Below, piece after piece: positions 11,321-21,120 of a DNA stretch of 64,000 nt (positions within the stretch are counted from its first letter, which is position 1; every line of letters starts with the position of its first letter). The notes under the pieces are model-generated. The model made no database searches, was not told the DNA's origin, and worked only from the letters and a program-made list of their open reading frames with translations. Made by a program: the position numbers and the translations under genes. Source of the stretch: Pectinophora gossypiella (taxonomy: Eukaryota > Arthropoda > Insecta > Lepidoptera > Gelechiidae); the NCBI RefSeq assembly GCF_024362695.1, contig NC_065421.1, positions 8,432,598-8,496,597 of the forward strand, read 5' to 3'.

Positions 11321-11470
11321 TTTTTTTTGACGTGACTTATTGTAGATTTGCCGCAGATGGCATTAACTACTTGGTCGGACAAATGGGGAGCGCTGAAGGC
11401 TCTCACCCGGTACAACGTTTAAGACAACAGGCCTGAGGGTGCCCAGTTGGGACTCCGACTTCCACACATT
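11321..11470 (-). repeat. retroposon family A, 3' half
   Basis: Begins TTTTTTTTGACGTGACTTAT on the plus strand, meaning an A-tailed 3' end on the minus strand. It continues through GCCGCAGATGGCATTAAC and CTCACCCGGTACAACG to the AGGCCTGAGGGTGCCCAG block. Confidence 0.75.
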
Positions 11471-11924
11471 AGTGCGAACTCTAATAATGTTCATTGTCCA
11501 GTAAGGTACCTACGTGATTTGAATACAGACTAGCTGATGACGGACCAAATGGTTTGTCTGTAGTGTTTAATTTCTATCTACGCTTCTTCTAATATGCGGG
11601 TTTTTAATAGTAAATGTATAAAGTCTGTTAAGGGAGGCCCCTATCAACCAGAAGGGATAAGTAGGACGCCTGTCGCACACAGATGTTGTTGTGCTCTGCC
11701 TGGTGTGTAGAGGATGGTAAAAAATACAGCGACTGTGAGTTGACCGCGTTATATTATAATTAATTAGGCACACACAATTATACTTTTTACAGTTGGTTGA
11801 TCGTAGAAGAAACAAGGGCGAAAAAAGTATTGCCATTTTTTTCATTAATAAGTAAAAAAATATTATTTGTTGGATGTTGCCAACAACGCCCCTATCAACC
11901 TGACGGGGTAAGTAACACGGGCAA

Positions 11925-12075
11925 TTTTTTATTTTGTCGGGACTTATTGTACATTTGCTTCGTATTGTACGGAGTTCACTACTTGGCAGGTGAATAAGGA
12001 GTGTAGAGGGCTTTCACGCAGTTCCTGAGGGTTCAGGAGCGCATGAACCTCGGCTAACGACGTCGCTTTGAGAGA
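11925..12075 (-). repeat. diverged copy of retroposon family A
   Basis: Recognisable from GGGACTTATTGTACATTTG, CACTACTTGGCAGG and GAACCTCGGCTAACGACGTC, but clearly older than the copy at 11321. Confidence 0.5.
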
Positions 12076-12089
12076 ATTGGGTAGTTTCC

Positions 12090-12400
12090 TAGGTCAAAGA
12101 TAAATTATGAAATTCTCATTACGAAGTTAAAACAGATTTGAAGGTGACAAAAAACATTTTCTTTTTTCTATTTAACAAAACAAATGTAAATCAGTGCGAC
12201 ATTTTGTCGTTTTTATATGACGTCACAGGTTGCTTTTTCATACAAATTCCATAGTAATTTCGTGTTTTGACGTTTAGTAACCTCCGGCCAATTAGTTAAT
12301 GCCATCTGAGGCAAATCTACAATAAGTCACGTCAAAAAAATAAAAAAAGACGTTTAGTAAAAAGTAACTGATTTGACTAGTTGGAAACTACGCTATTATG
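12090..12400 (+). repeat. dispersed element B, interrupted by a retroposon
   Basis: Shares AAAGATAAATTATGAAATTC, a perfect TGACGTCA (12218-12225), TTCGTGTTTTGACGTTTAGT and AACTGATTTGACTAGTTGGA with 22944-23190, and more weakly with 59298-59545. The family type is unknown. This copy is split by the insertion at 12281-12348. Confidence 0.75.
12281..12348 (+). mobile_element. 5'-truncated family A retroposon with 12-bp target duplication
   Basis: The insert starts CCTCCGGCCAATTAGTTAAT and ends GTCACGTCAAAAAAATAAAA. It is flanked by the direct repeat GACGTTTAGTAA at 12269-12280 and 12349-12360. The related element at 22944-23190 has this sequence once and no insert, an empty site. The A-rich 3' end and the 12-bp duplication point to target-primed reverse transcription. 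Confidence 0.85.
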
Positions 12401-12906
12401 TTTAAGAGACCATAGAGCGGAACAATGTGACCATCCAAAGAACCACCTATGCAAGCGTAGTTGCGGGTCCACCAAAAAAGGTGTCCCCAGAGCGGACCGC
12501 GCTACACTCCGTTATCATAACTTCAACAGACGATCAGGAAACGGGAGAAGAGGTTATGGACAGAGTGAGGAGTGCGATCAACGCAAAGGAAGTAGGGATC
12601 GAAATCGTATAGGGTCCGCAAGGCCAAAGATCGGAAAATTATTCTGGGATGTAGGACGAAGGAAGAAAGGAAGAAGGTAAAGGACAGGATAACGAGCGCA
12701 GGACAACACCTCCACGTCGAGGAAGTGAGGAACAAAGATCCGATGATGATCTTCAGGGGCATCCTCCGCGTCCACTCGGATGAGGAGATGCTGAGGGCGC
12801 TGCGGAATCAAAATCGCGATGTTTTTCACGGCCTCGACGAAGAGGAGGACCGGATAGCTGTAAAATACAGACGAAATGCCATATATATTTGGTATAAAGT
12901 CACTAA
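12400..12906 (+). pseudogene. broken gag-like ORF1 of an R1-clade LINE
   Basis: Two reading frames join into one gag-like protein. From 12427 one frame reads TTYASVVAG, HSVIITSTDDQETGEEV and RSAINAKE, then hits a stop at 12610. One frame further on, the match resumes as RVRKAKDRKIILGC, HLHVEEVRNKDPMMIFRGIL and ALRNQNRDV up to 12906. The pattern of an STDD...TGEEV block, a KAKDRK block and an ALRNQNR block is typical of ORF1 of R1/TRAS-like non-LTR retrotransposons. A single extra base near 12611 explains the break. No zinc knuckles or reverse transcriptase follow, so it is a 5' fragment and dead. Named from family memory, not from a search. Confidence 0.75.
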
Positions 12907-12959
12907 TTAAGTAAGTTTAAGATAAGGAAGAGGCTGACTTTTCCAGTTTAAAGGGGGTC

Positions 12960-13650
12960 TTGGGTCAACTAGCATTAAAAAAAAAAGTTTAAAACGAATA
13001 AAGATTTTATTTTTTTATTTATTTTATATATTATAGTTTCAGCTTACCCCGTTGGGAAATAGGCATGAGGATATGTATGTGTATGTAGGTAAGTAAGTAG
13101 ACTCATGCAGGGTTTAGATTATGCGCCGCATAGCGTTGGGCTCAGTTTACATTTTGAGTAGATACCTACACAAGTAAGTACACATACACTTATCATATAT
13201 AACATGTTTTATGCACAGACCTTCACCTTTGCCTGACCTTAGAACTGGTTTACGTGCTCATTATATTGATATTCACTCATTTTCATGATACTACGTGACT
13301 TAGCATTATCATAGTTGCATGCGTTTATAACTATTATTGTATACCGTACTACATACTAGCATTATTGATGAATGCGCAAGCAGGATGCGTTTGTTGAGAA
13401 GTACCTTGTAATGGTTAACTGTTGGCAACCCCAACATTTTAGTTTTTTAATAATTATTTAACCATGGCAATACTGTAAAATATATACCTTTTTCTAGTGG
13501 TGAACAATATACGCGATTCCTAAAATTTCGGGCTTTTGTCTTATTCTAACCAGCACGCTATCATTCACGCCGATCATATGACTTGGTCTACAAATAATAT
13601 CTTCTTCAATAAACTCAGTCAAACTCAAATTTTAGAACAGTATGCCGGTC
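12960..13650. other. gene-free sequence with a LINE tail
   Basis: At 13045-13090, CTTACCCCGTTGGGAAATAG followed by GTATGTGTATGTA is the usual tail of RTE-like LINEs. The rest is AT-rich and unrecognised. Confidence 0.4.
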
Positions 13651-13654
13651 TTCC

Positions 13655-13955
13655 CCACATCGACCTAATTTTCAATTTTATACTTTTGCGATGGAAAATT
13701 TTACTTGTTAATATCACACCCCTCCGTATTTGTTACGATGTCACTAACACCCTATCTACTTGTATGGCTACTTGTATGTACTTGTACAGGGTGTAAGTGA
13801 CATCGTAACAAATACGGAGGGGTGTGATTCAGTTCATTATTCTGAGTTAATATCAAGTAAAATTTTCCATCGCAAAAGTATATAATTGAAAATAATCAAA
13901 AAAAAATATCATTAATTTTGCGACGGAAAATTCCATTTGATATTAACTCAGAAAA
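13655..13955. repeat. two MITE family F ends facing each other
   Basis: Two inverted arms of about 95-100 bp (roughly 13660-13752 and 13792-13893) are nearly perfect complements. The inner ends are GTTACGATGTCACTAACACC and GTGTAAGTGACATCGTAAC, the terminal repeats of the MITE complete at 34891-35087. About 38 bp separates them. Confidence 0.8.
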
Positions 13956-13964
13956 AAATCGTGC

Positions 13965-14000
13965 TTCAGTTCGCTGGTTCAAATCCGGCTCGAAGGACCA
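13965..14000 (+). other. tRNA-Tyr-like 3' fragment with encoded CCA
   Basis: TCGCTGGTTCAAATCCGGCT followed by CGAAGGACCA matches the T arm and 3' acceptor strand of eukaryotic tRNA-Tyr, ending in CCA. Eukaryotic tRNA genes do not encode CCA, so this looks like a copy of a mature tRNA. No 5' half precedes it, so it is not a working tRNA gene. The call rests on memory of tRNA-Tyr sequences. Confidence 0.55.
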
Positions 14001-14029
14001 TGTATAACTTTCGATAGGGTGCATTTTTT

Positions 14030-14168
14030 GGTGGAAAATGTGTTGTGCCTGGGTGTAATACAAGAGTCATTGTCAAGATGCATGTCTGTTACCCATGAAA
14101 TTAGATTACGAAGGTAAATTTGTACAGCGCTATCTATATTTTTTTGAGGAACAGCCTGAAAGTCCCTC
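14030..14168 (+). pseudogene. remnant with a THAP zinc-finger start inside a TIR element
   Basis: Reading GGKCVVPGCN from about 14030 gives the C-x4-C start of a THAP zinc finger, found in P-superfamily transposases. Downstream is the right terminal repeat: TACAGCGCTATCTATAT, GAGGAACAGCCTGAAAGTCC, CT. The same order occurs at 63100-63478. The coding part breaks off after about 15 codons. Confidence 0.55.
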
Positions 14169-14734
14169 ATTGTATTTTTTAAAACCCAGTAAAGCTGACA
14201 AATCTAATCATGTTAATTTTAGGCACGTACCTATAACAATCCGTTAGACATTATCATAAGCTTAATTTGATTCCTTTATTAATCTTACTTAAATATATAT
14301 AATAAATAATCTGTCAAAATTGTAATAACCTATGAGTTTTTTTATCTATAAAACTATACTTACGGATCTTTTGATTTCGTCACAGATAAGAAGATTATGA
14401 AAGCCTAAATATAAATGCATTATCAGAAAATCCTTAAGAACATAGCGAGTATGTAGACATTTATTTGTATGTACAAAAATGTGTTAAAAGACGTATATGG
14501 CTTTAGAGTTCTTTGCCATTCCTTTTCTACAGTCATTAATAACATAAACAAACATTAGCAGCTTTTCAAACGACATAGAATCATAAAAAATAAGTATAAA
14601 CAAAATTGATCTCTGTAAAATTACTTTGAAGAATTGATTTCAGGTTGTAGGTACTAAGTATGTTTCGATATGATAAATATAGACTTTATTGGGTGTATGT
14701 CTGGGTGGCCAGAAGTACAGGTAATGAAAAGACA
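14169..14734. other. gene-free, AT-rich sequence
   Basis: No feature recognised. Confidence 0.4.
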
Positions 14735-15092
14735 AACTTGCAGCTACTTTCGATACGAAGTCAGGATTTGGATATGACGTATCACTCTAGCCATAGATGC
14801 GGCCAATCAGCTCGCCACACCAAACACTTCAGAACCCCGATACCGACCCCGCGGGCGTGGTCAACGATTTCCCTCATTCAGTGCTTATCGCTATCGACCC
14901 GCAAGAGTCGATTAATTCCTTCAAATATTCTTCCTCACAGACGACGCCCTAAGCCGAGGTTGGCGCCCAACTGGGCACCCTCAGACCTGTTGTCTTAAAT
15001 TTTGTACCGGGTGAGAGCCCTCAGTGCTCCCCATTTGTCCAAGCAGTTAAAGCCATCTGCGCCAAATCTACAATAAGTCACGTCCAAAAAAA
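14735..15092 (+). mobile_element. longest copy of retroposon family A
   Basis: Runs from CTTGCAGCTACTTTCGATAC through GCGGCCAATCAG, CGCTTATCGCTATCGACCCG, CCCAACTGGGCACCCTCAGA, TTTGTACCGGGTGAGAGCC to AAATCTACAATAAGTCACG and an A-run. Length about 360 bp with an A-rich end fits a SINE or the 3' part of a LINE. No tRNA-like promoter seen. Confidence 0.65.
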
Positions 15093-15177
15093 AATGACGT
15101 TTCGATCAGCCCACTGCCCATAAACATAGTAAGCATTATTATCATGATCAACTTCTTTAGCGTTATCCCGTTTTCAC

Positions 15178-15415
15178 AGGGTCCGCTTACATAAATAAAT
15201 AAATAAATGACCTGAAGATTTTACAGGTCTGGTTTTTAAAGAAGCCACTACCTATCCGACCTTCCAAAGTTCCAATTTGCGAAGGGAAACGAAAACAGCC
15301 CAATACATGTTAGGTCACACACCGAAACGCATTTCTCGGGAATGCGGGTTCACTCACGATGTTTACTGTGCTGAATTTGAACCTGTGACCTCACAGTGAG
15401 AGTAACTAAAGCATC
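15178..15415 (+). repeat. dispersed repeat, family M
   Basis: Begins CCCGTTTTCACAGGGTCCGC and holds GCATTTCTCGGGAATGCGGG, TCACGATGTTTAC and GAATTTGAACCTGTGACCTC. The last resembles a pol III B box read in reverse, so the family may be SINE-like. Confidence 0.55.
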
Positions 15416-15454
15416 TTTCAATTATTTTTTTTACCTTTTTCCTCACCTTATGGT

Positions 15455-15560
15455 TGTCTGGAAGAAATCGCTTTAAGCGATAAGGCCGCCATTTGCCATG
15501 TACTTAGTTAAGAGATTTTTTGTAATTATTTCTTTTTATTTTGGTGCAATAAAGTGTATT
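15455..15560 (+). repeat. 3' end of a non-LTR retrotransposon (family L)
   Basis: GGAAGAAATCGCTTTAAGCG, ATAAGGCCGCCATTTGCCAT and GTGCAATAAAGTGTATTTG form a typical LINE 3' end, directly followed by the pentamer array as its tail. Confidence 0.7.
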
Positions 15561-15859
15561 TGTATTGTATTGTATTGTATTGTATTGTATTGTATTGTAT
15601 TGTATTGTATTGTATTGTATTGTATTGTATTGTATTGTATTGTATTGTATTGTATTGTATTGTATTGTATTGTATTGTATTGTATTGTATTGTATTGTAT
15701 TGTATTGTATTGTATTGTATTGTATTGTATTGTATTGTATTGTATTGTATTGTATTGTATTGTATTGTATTGTATTGTATTGTATTGTATTGTATTGTAT
15801 TGTATTGTATTGTATTGTATTGTATTGTATTGTATTGTATTGTATTGTATTGTATTGTA
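15561..15859 (+). repeat. pure (TGTAT)n microsatellite, about 60 units
   Basis: About 299 bases of TGTAT with no interruption. It begins exactly at the end of the LINE 3' end at 15455-15560, so it is best explained as an expanded tail of that insertion. Long open frames cross it on both strands only because the 5-bp unit contains no stop; they are not genes. Confidence 0.97.
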
Positions 15860-15869
15860 CCATTAGCAT

Positions 15870-15945
15870 ACACCATCACCAGCCCATTAATGTCCCCACT
15901 GCTGGGCACGGGCCTTCCCTATGGATGGATTTATAGGGAGATTAC
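15870..15945 (+). repeat. 5' part of SINE-like family I
   Basis: CATCACCAGCCCATTAATGT, CCCCACTGCTGGGCACGGG and CCTATGGATGGAT match 22430-22650. Confidence 0.65.
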
Positions 15946-16785
15946 AAATACTTACTTACATTAGCATACGCATACAAATACTTGCTTATTGTACCTAATA
16001 TCATCTTTTAAATCAGTCCTTACATACATACTGCTTGCAACTTAGTAACCAACATCAGGGTAACGATGAGTAAAATTTTTTACAAGTTCTTGTATAAGTA
16101 AGTACTTATTAATAAGTATACTTATTATTTATTATATTAAGTGCATGTTCAAAACCGGTCTGCTAAGGATATGAGCTAATCTAACAGGGGGTGATTTGGA
16201 AATACCCTAATGCACTAATGTTATTTGTCTGTAAATCTTCCTAAAAAATAAATAAAATAATACCAGAAAGAGGAAAATCCTGTTCGTTGCAGACATTTAT
16301 AAATAAGTACCTACATTAGATATTTTAAGAGTCTGATCTGCCAAAAGTATCTTGTAGGTATTTGATTAGTTTTTTTCCGGCCTTTGACGCAAATCTACAA
16401 TAAGTAACTTACGTCAAAAAAATAGATTTCACATACTTACAATTAGTAACGTGATGACTTCAATGAAATAAACACAGTTTTTTTTGACGTGACATATTGT
16501 GACATCATATAATGAAAACGTTTTTTGTCACCTTCAGATCTGTCTTATTGGCACACATCGAATCGTTAAAACTTTGATGAATGAGTGAATCTATTTGAAA
16601 CAGTTGTTGTCACTGCACATGCATTGATGCAGTCACTACGTCAGTCACTAGTGACGATAAATCGAAAGCTTTATAACAATTAGGTTAAATATTAACATAC
16701 TATTCATCAATGCTTTATAATTATTATTGTTTATTGTATAACTGTCTTGTCAAATCCGGTGACGTGGTTAGTAACTAGGAGTAAT
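15946..16785. other. gene-free sequence with repeat scraps
   Basis: A 3' scrap of family A lies at 16377-16421 (CAAATCTACAATAAGTAACT, ACGTCAAAAAA), a reversed one at 16478-16505, and a scrap of element B at about 16505-16545. The rest is unrecognised. Confidence 0.45.
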
Positions 16786-16789
16786 GTAC

Positions 16790-16990
16790 AAGTGTTAGTG
16801 ACATCGTAACGAAAACTTTGAGGGCTATTTCAGACCATGATCCTGAACTGATATGAAGTGGAATTTTCCGTATCAAAAGTATGGATCTGAACATAATTGA
16901 AAAACCACTAAAATTTTCATGGATTTTGCGACGGAAAATTCCACTTGATATTAACTCAGAATTATGAGCTAAATCGTCCCCCTCAGTACT
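16790..16990. repeat. MITE family F
   Basis: Starts GTGTTAGTGACATCGTAACG and contains AAGTGGAATTTTCCGTATC and, inverted, GCGACGGAAAATTCCACTTG. The right terminal repeat has decayed. See the complete copy at 34891. Confidence 0.75.
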
Positions 16991-17032
16991 CGGTAACTAG
17001 TAAGTTACCGTAGAGTAGTAACTCTTAGTAAC

Positions 17033-17110
17033 ATTTTGGTGCTAATTCCTGTAGACACTATCTTATTTTATTTTAAGTTATAAGTACCTGTCATTTTCTT
17101 ATCCGCCGAA
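17033..17110. repeat. end fragment of MITE family N
   Basis: TTTTGGTGCTAATTCCTGTA, GACACTATCTTATTTTA and CTTATCCGCCGAAAAGG match the left end of the element at 61494-61828. Confidence 0.7.
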
Positions 17111-17119
17111 AAGGAAAGG

Positions 17120-17225
17120 CAAAAAATAGATATGATTTTTGCGACGGAAAATTCCACTTGATATTAACTCAGAGTCATGCTCTGAATCATCCACCTCAGT
17201 ATTCGTTACGATGGCACAGCCTGTA
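17120..17225. repeat. right half of MITE family F
   Basis: TTTGCGACGGAAAATTCCAC to GTATTCGTTACGATGGCAC. It directly follows the family N fragment, so one of the two was inserted into or next to the other. Confidence 0.7.
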
Positions 17226-17590
17226 TACATCAATGGTTACTAAACTAGCGGCAAGCTATGATCGTGGGTTTGACACATTCCAATTGTGACGTAAAAAAAC
17301 TTTTTTGCGACTAGCATTTGTAAGTGTTTGGGTTGAGAGTATTGATACCGTATTCCAAGTAGTGACAATAAAACACAGAGCTATTTGTTCCTTTAACTTA
17401 ACGTATTTATTAAACTACTTACTCAATACGTAACTTGACGAGCGGGACAAACTTCGAAACGGCCATCATATCGTTTCGCTATTTCTATCGTACATTGTCA
17501 CTAACGAACTTAAAATCATCATTAATGAGAACATCAATCTAGAGTGTCGAATATAATTTATTTTTTTTATAGAAAATCTCTCTCTCTCTC
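17226..17590. other. gene-free sequence
   Basis: AT-rich, ending in a short (TC)n run at 17578-17591. Nothing else recognised. Confidence 0.4.
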
Positions 17591-17593
17591 TAC

Positions 17594-17977
17594 TTAACAG
17601 CTGCGCTCTTGTCGGTGGAGTAATCGCCATTCCTCTCTTCTTCCCGCCAAAACCTTCATCTCCCGATACGACACGACCTGTACCTTTTATTTTATTTGTT
17701 TCATAAATGTTATCCTAGGTCTACCCCTTCCTCTCTTCCCTTAAATTTTTCCTTCTATAATGTTTGTTATAAATGAATCGTGTCGTATCACACATGATAC
17801 GACACGATTGATTGATGATTGGCCACCGCCAATCATATTTCCTCTCCGGTTCTCTATAGTCTTCAATATAGTTCTCTTTTCTTCAACTCTTTCCAGCACT
17901 TTTTCATTTGACACCATTGCAGTCCAGCTTATACCCTTCATTCTTCGCCAACACCACATCTCAAACGCTTCCTTCAA
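17594..17977 (-). pseudogene. C-terminal end of a LINE reverse transcriptase ORF, degraded
   Basis: On the minus strand the reading AFEMWCWRRMKGISWTAMVS, NEKVLERVEEKRTILKTI, then after an interruption IRHDSFITNIIEGKI and, past a stop, GKRGRGRPRITFMKQI and EEWRLLHRQERS is the usual C-terminal tail of an insect non-LTR retrotransposon polymerase protein. The natural stop is at 17596-17594. An extra stretch (about 17775-17815) that contains a palindrome of CGTGTCGTATC interrupts it. Stops show it is dead. Confidence 0.75.
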
Positions 17978-18004
17978 TAGGAAATCTAATGTACTTACTT
18001 AAAT

Positions 18005-18204
18005 TAAAAATGATGATATCATACCACACGGTACACATCACTTCTGACGACATTTTGACAAAGGATTCAATTGCGGTTCTCCCTTTAGCCACATTCTACG
18101 CTCATGATATTTTCCTCAAAATCTGTAACGGGAAATTACAATATACTTACTTATTAATGTTTTTTGCTTTGACAGATGTTTGCCTTTTGACTAATAAAAA
18201 AAAA
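18005..18204. other. gene-free sequence
   Basis: AT-rich; nothing recognised beyond the start of a family F fragment at its end. Confidence 0.35.
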
Positions 18205-18265
18205 CACTATTAAAATTCCACTTGATATCAACTCAGAATCAAGGTCTGAATCATCCTTCAGAGTT
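18205..18265. repeat. right part of MITE family F
   Basis: AAATTCCACTTGATATCAAC, TCAGAATCAAGGTCTGAATC and ATCC match the right half of the 34891 element. Confidence 0.55.
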
Positions 18266-18441
18266 GTCGAGGTTCTTCTCTCGTGGGTTCTTATCTGGCT
18301 ACTCATAGCAAAGCTGCAAATTGTTTTGAATGATTATATTGGGTGGTCTGAATCATCCTTACAAGTTTTCGAGGTTCTTCTCTCGTAGGTTCCAAATCTA
18401 GCAAAGCTGTACACAGTTTTGAATAGCCGATCACATTGGGT
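18245..18441 (+). repeat. tandem duplication of about 100 bp
   Basis: Two diverged copies (18245-18346 and 18347-18441), each starting TCTGAATCATCCTT and holding GAGGTTCTTCTCTCGT and AGCAAAGCTG. The start of each unit is shared with MITE family F. Confidence 0.75.
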
Positions 18442-19290
18442 ACAGAATAACTGTCCATCTGAATTAAATGTGTTATTGTAGGAGGGTTCGGGACGAGTCT
18501 TACGTCTTTTTCGTCAAGTATAAGTACGAGTTTAGTTTGTGTGTATGTAATAAATGATGTATCCGACCCTGGGATCTCACCGGACGTTGGTCCGCCGGTA
18601 CCTAGCCTGTCTGCAGCTAAATTGGTCAGGAATCCTGCTTCAAGTCAGGCAAGTTTTTGTCCAGTCCTCATTTTGGCCGCAATTTTCCTGATTGCATACA
18701 ACGAACTCTGGTGCGGTTTTAAAACTGCATTTTACCACTTTTTTTTGAGTTGAAGGGTGTCTTTAAACATAAGTTTAATATACCTACAAGATCTTTACCT
18801 ATATAATTTTAGGTAGGAATGGGCAAATTTCAGAGTACCGGAAATTACCCGTTGGGGCCCGTTACGTAAGTTGTAACCAATTAATCAAAAAGACTAAATT
18901 TTTTACGATATTTTTGAATGATATTAAAAATTTTCAGCGAATCACGGCTCAGGGCGGCGTTATAAGAATTAGTCGACCCGGAAATCCGAATCGTGTGAGA
19001 ATCGCCTAAGTAATATTAATAATACATATAATAAATCTATTATGTTACTCAAGGCGAATTGCGTTTGACAGGGATAATTATCTTCTTTATTCACCCCTTT
19101 CCACGGATAGAACACGCATTAGAGTAGAACCGATTCATCTTTTTCGCCGGTAGATTAATTATTCTCCCTAAAACACTATGTAGGTTCTTACTGTGTTATT
19201 GTAGATATGTTACTATAATAAAATATTATACGTCAATGGTAGACATAAAACACAGAGAGTTCACTTTGTGAGACTGTCCTTTGTTTGGTA
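18442..19290. other. gene-free sequence
   Basis: No exon recognised. An open frame at 18541-18753 has no similarity I recognise. A scrap of family A-like GAATCACGGCTCAGGGCG lies near 18940. Confidence 0.35.
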
Positions 19291-19294
19291 AAGA

Positions 19295-19520
19295 CTTTTC
19301 AGGCTTGAATCACCAGATTGTCCGAAAAAGTAAGTTGATTCCGTGCTTCGGAGGGCACGTTAAGCCGTTGGTCCCAGCTATTAGCCGTAAAAACACCTCC
19401 ACCAACCCGCAGTGGAGCAGCGTGGTGGAGTATGCTCCATACCCTCTCCGGTTGATTGAGAGGAGGCCTTTGCCCAGCAGTGGGACGTATATAGGCTATT
19501 TATGTTATGTTATGGTAGAC
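19295..19520 (-). repeat. composite SINE-like repeat, families G/H
   Basis: The left part (CACCAGATTGTCCGAAA, TGCTTCGGAGGGCACGTTAA) is shared with SINE G. The right part (CGCAGTGGAGCAGCGTGGTG, CAGCAGTGGGACGTATATAG) is the reverse of family H. The families share modules. Confidence 0.6.
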
Positions 19521-20139
19521 ATGATCTGTCTTCGTGCCGCCATCGTCCTAATTCGATCTGCTTCCATCTGGCAGCTTCGTTAGAACGGTAAACATTGTGG
19601 AACGGATTCTAAATGTATACGTCCTTTCAAGGGCTTGTTAAATCCACGATCTTGTTAGTTACAGAGATGAAGTTTTCAACTAGGTTATAAAGCACACAGA
19701 CGCAGTATCACGATTGTGGTTGAGCGGAATTTTATTCATCGACCTGAATTTGACCCGGATGTATGTATGTAATAATTATTATTAGAATTGCACAATATTC
19801 GTATACTAAAGGTATACGTTGGTATATGTGGGCTAAACACGTGTGGCAAACACAGGTTATGTGTATGTTTGTAAACGCATTTCACAGAAACTACAAATCG
19901 TACTGCAATTAATCTTTCTTAGTTGGATTTTGTATTATCTAACTTACGGAACAGTGCAAGTTTCATCAAAATCGGCTCAGTAGTTTTAAAGTTATTTGGA
20001 AGGCGTGCGTGGGGCCGAAGCCAACATGTAGAGGCCCTTTAAGACAATTTAAAGCGATTTCTTGCAGACAACCACAAGATGAGGAAAAATGTAAAAATTG
20101 ATATTGAAAGAATTGCGGGTACAACCTATAAGTATAATA
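19521..20139. other. gene-free sequence with repeat scraps
   Basis: CAAGTTTCATCAAAATCGGC near 19947 is part of a common lepidopteran repeat, and AAGCGATTTCTTGCAGACAA at 20052-20100 is a reversed scrap of LINE end family L. Confidence 0.4.
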
Positions 20140-20375
20140 TCTTTATTCAGTAGGTAAAATAGTTACACTTTGAATCGTCAATTTTTACATAACGAACGTC
20201 TCATCCGCTTAAAGCTACTGCAGCTTCTCACAACCTGTATAGCCGGGGAAAAGAAGTTGCAAGAAAAACCTCGGAACAGGGCCCTAGACGTTCTTTTTTT
20301 TTTAAATAAACATAAAATATTATTATACAATTGAGTAATTTAGCTGCCTAGTATCAGTTCTCAGACAGTTAATCC
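20140..20375 (-). repeat. dispersed repeat, family J, reverse copy
   Basis: Nearly the exact reverse complement of 23645-23890. It contains GTTACACTTTGAATCGTCAA, ACAACCTGTATAGCCGGGGA and ACAATTGAGTAATTTAGCTG. A third copy lies at 28095-28465. Confidence 0.8.
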
Positions 20376-20984
20376 CATGCATTCATACCTTCTAAATAAT
20401 CACTAACTTTATAATAACCTTTTTTGTAAAGTTTTTGCTGTCTTAAAACAGAAAATTTCTGATTCAACTGTACGAACTGAGCCGAACGTCCTGTATAGGT
20501 AGATAAAAGTTTACAACATGAGTAGACTTTATCAACCTGTCAAGACAAAACATGATATAGAAATCTAAAACGAATAATTGGAAGGTTTTTGTTAGAGCAC
20601 GTGTAACGGATAATAGAAAGTAGGATTACGAAAACGATGTATCACGGAGACGGAGAGACGGAGATTTTCGGAACGAACAAAAAACGAGAATCTGATGATG
20701 ATGAATGAAGCAGATGAATGTAGGGAAGCAAGAAAAGCTGTCAAGGAAGTAAATGGAAATATAGGTATACTCTCTGATTACCCCGTTGAAATATAAGCAT
20801 GAGTTTACATAATTATATGTGTGTGTTTTTTTTAAACATAAGCTCACAAGATTCAACCTCATCATGCTTTCTGTTAGACCTACGCAATGGTGTGAACATA
20901 GGTTGTGAGCCCTATCGCCGTCTATAAATGTCGACTTAACTGCGTTAGTGAAAACTACAGTTAGGATAAAATTACTAACTCATT
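20376..20984. other. gene-free sequence
   Basis: An RTE-tail scrap (ATTACCCCGTTGAAATATAA) lies near 20780. Nothing else recognised. Confidence 0.4.
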
Positions 20985-21120
20985 GGAGCTGTCGAATTCG
21001 TTTTCGAATTCATGTTTGGATCATAAATGATTATCACGTACTCAGCGGTGGAGGAAAACATCGTGAGGAAACCCACATCCCCGTGAAATGGATTTTCGGA
21101 GGTATGTGACTTAACCTGTA
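20985..21120 (+). repeat. dispersed repeat, family M
   Basis: GAATTCATGTTTGGATCATA, ATGATTATCACGTACTCAGC and ACATCGTGAGGAAACCCACA are the well-known signature of this lepidopteran repeat. Confidence 0.65.

Noticed and set aside
12381..12680. Basic, arginine-rich frame as a separate gene
   Set aside because: It is a shifted reading of the R1-type gag; the correct frames give the gag blocks.
15498..15964. Long open frames with LYCIV or NTIQY repeats
   Set aside because: They are translations of the TGTAT microsatellite on both strands. A 5-bp unit without stop words is open in all frames; there is no gene.
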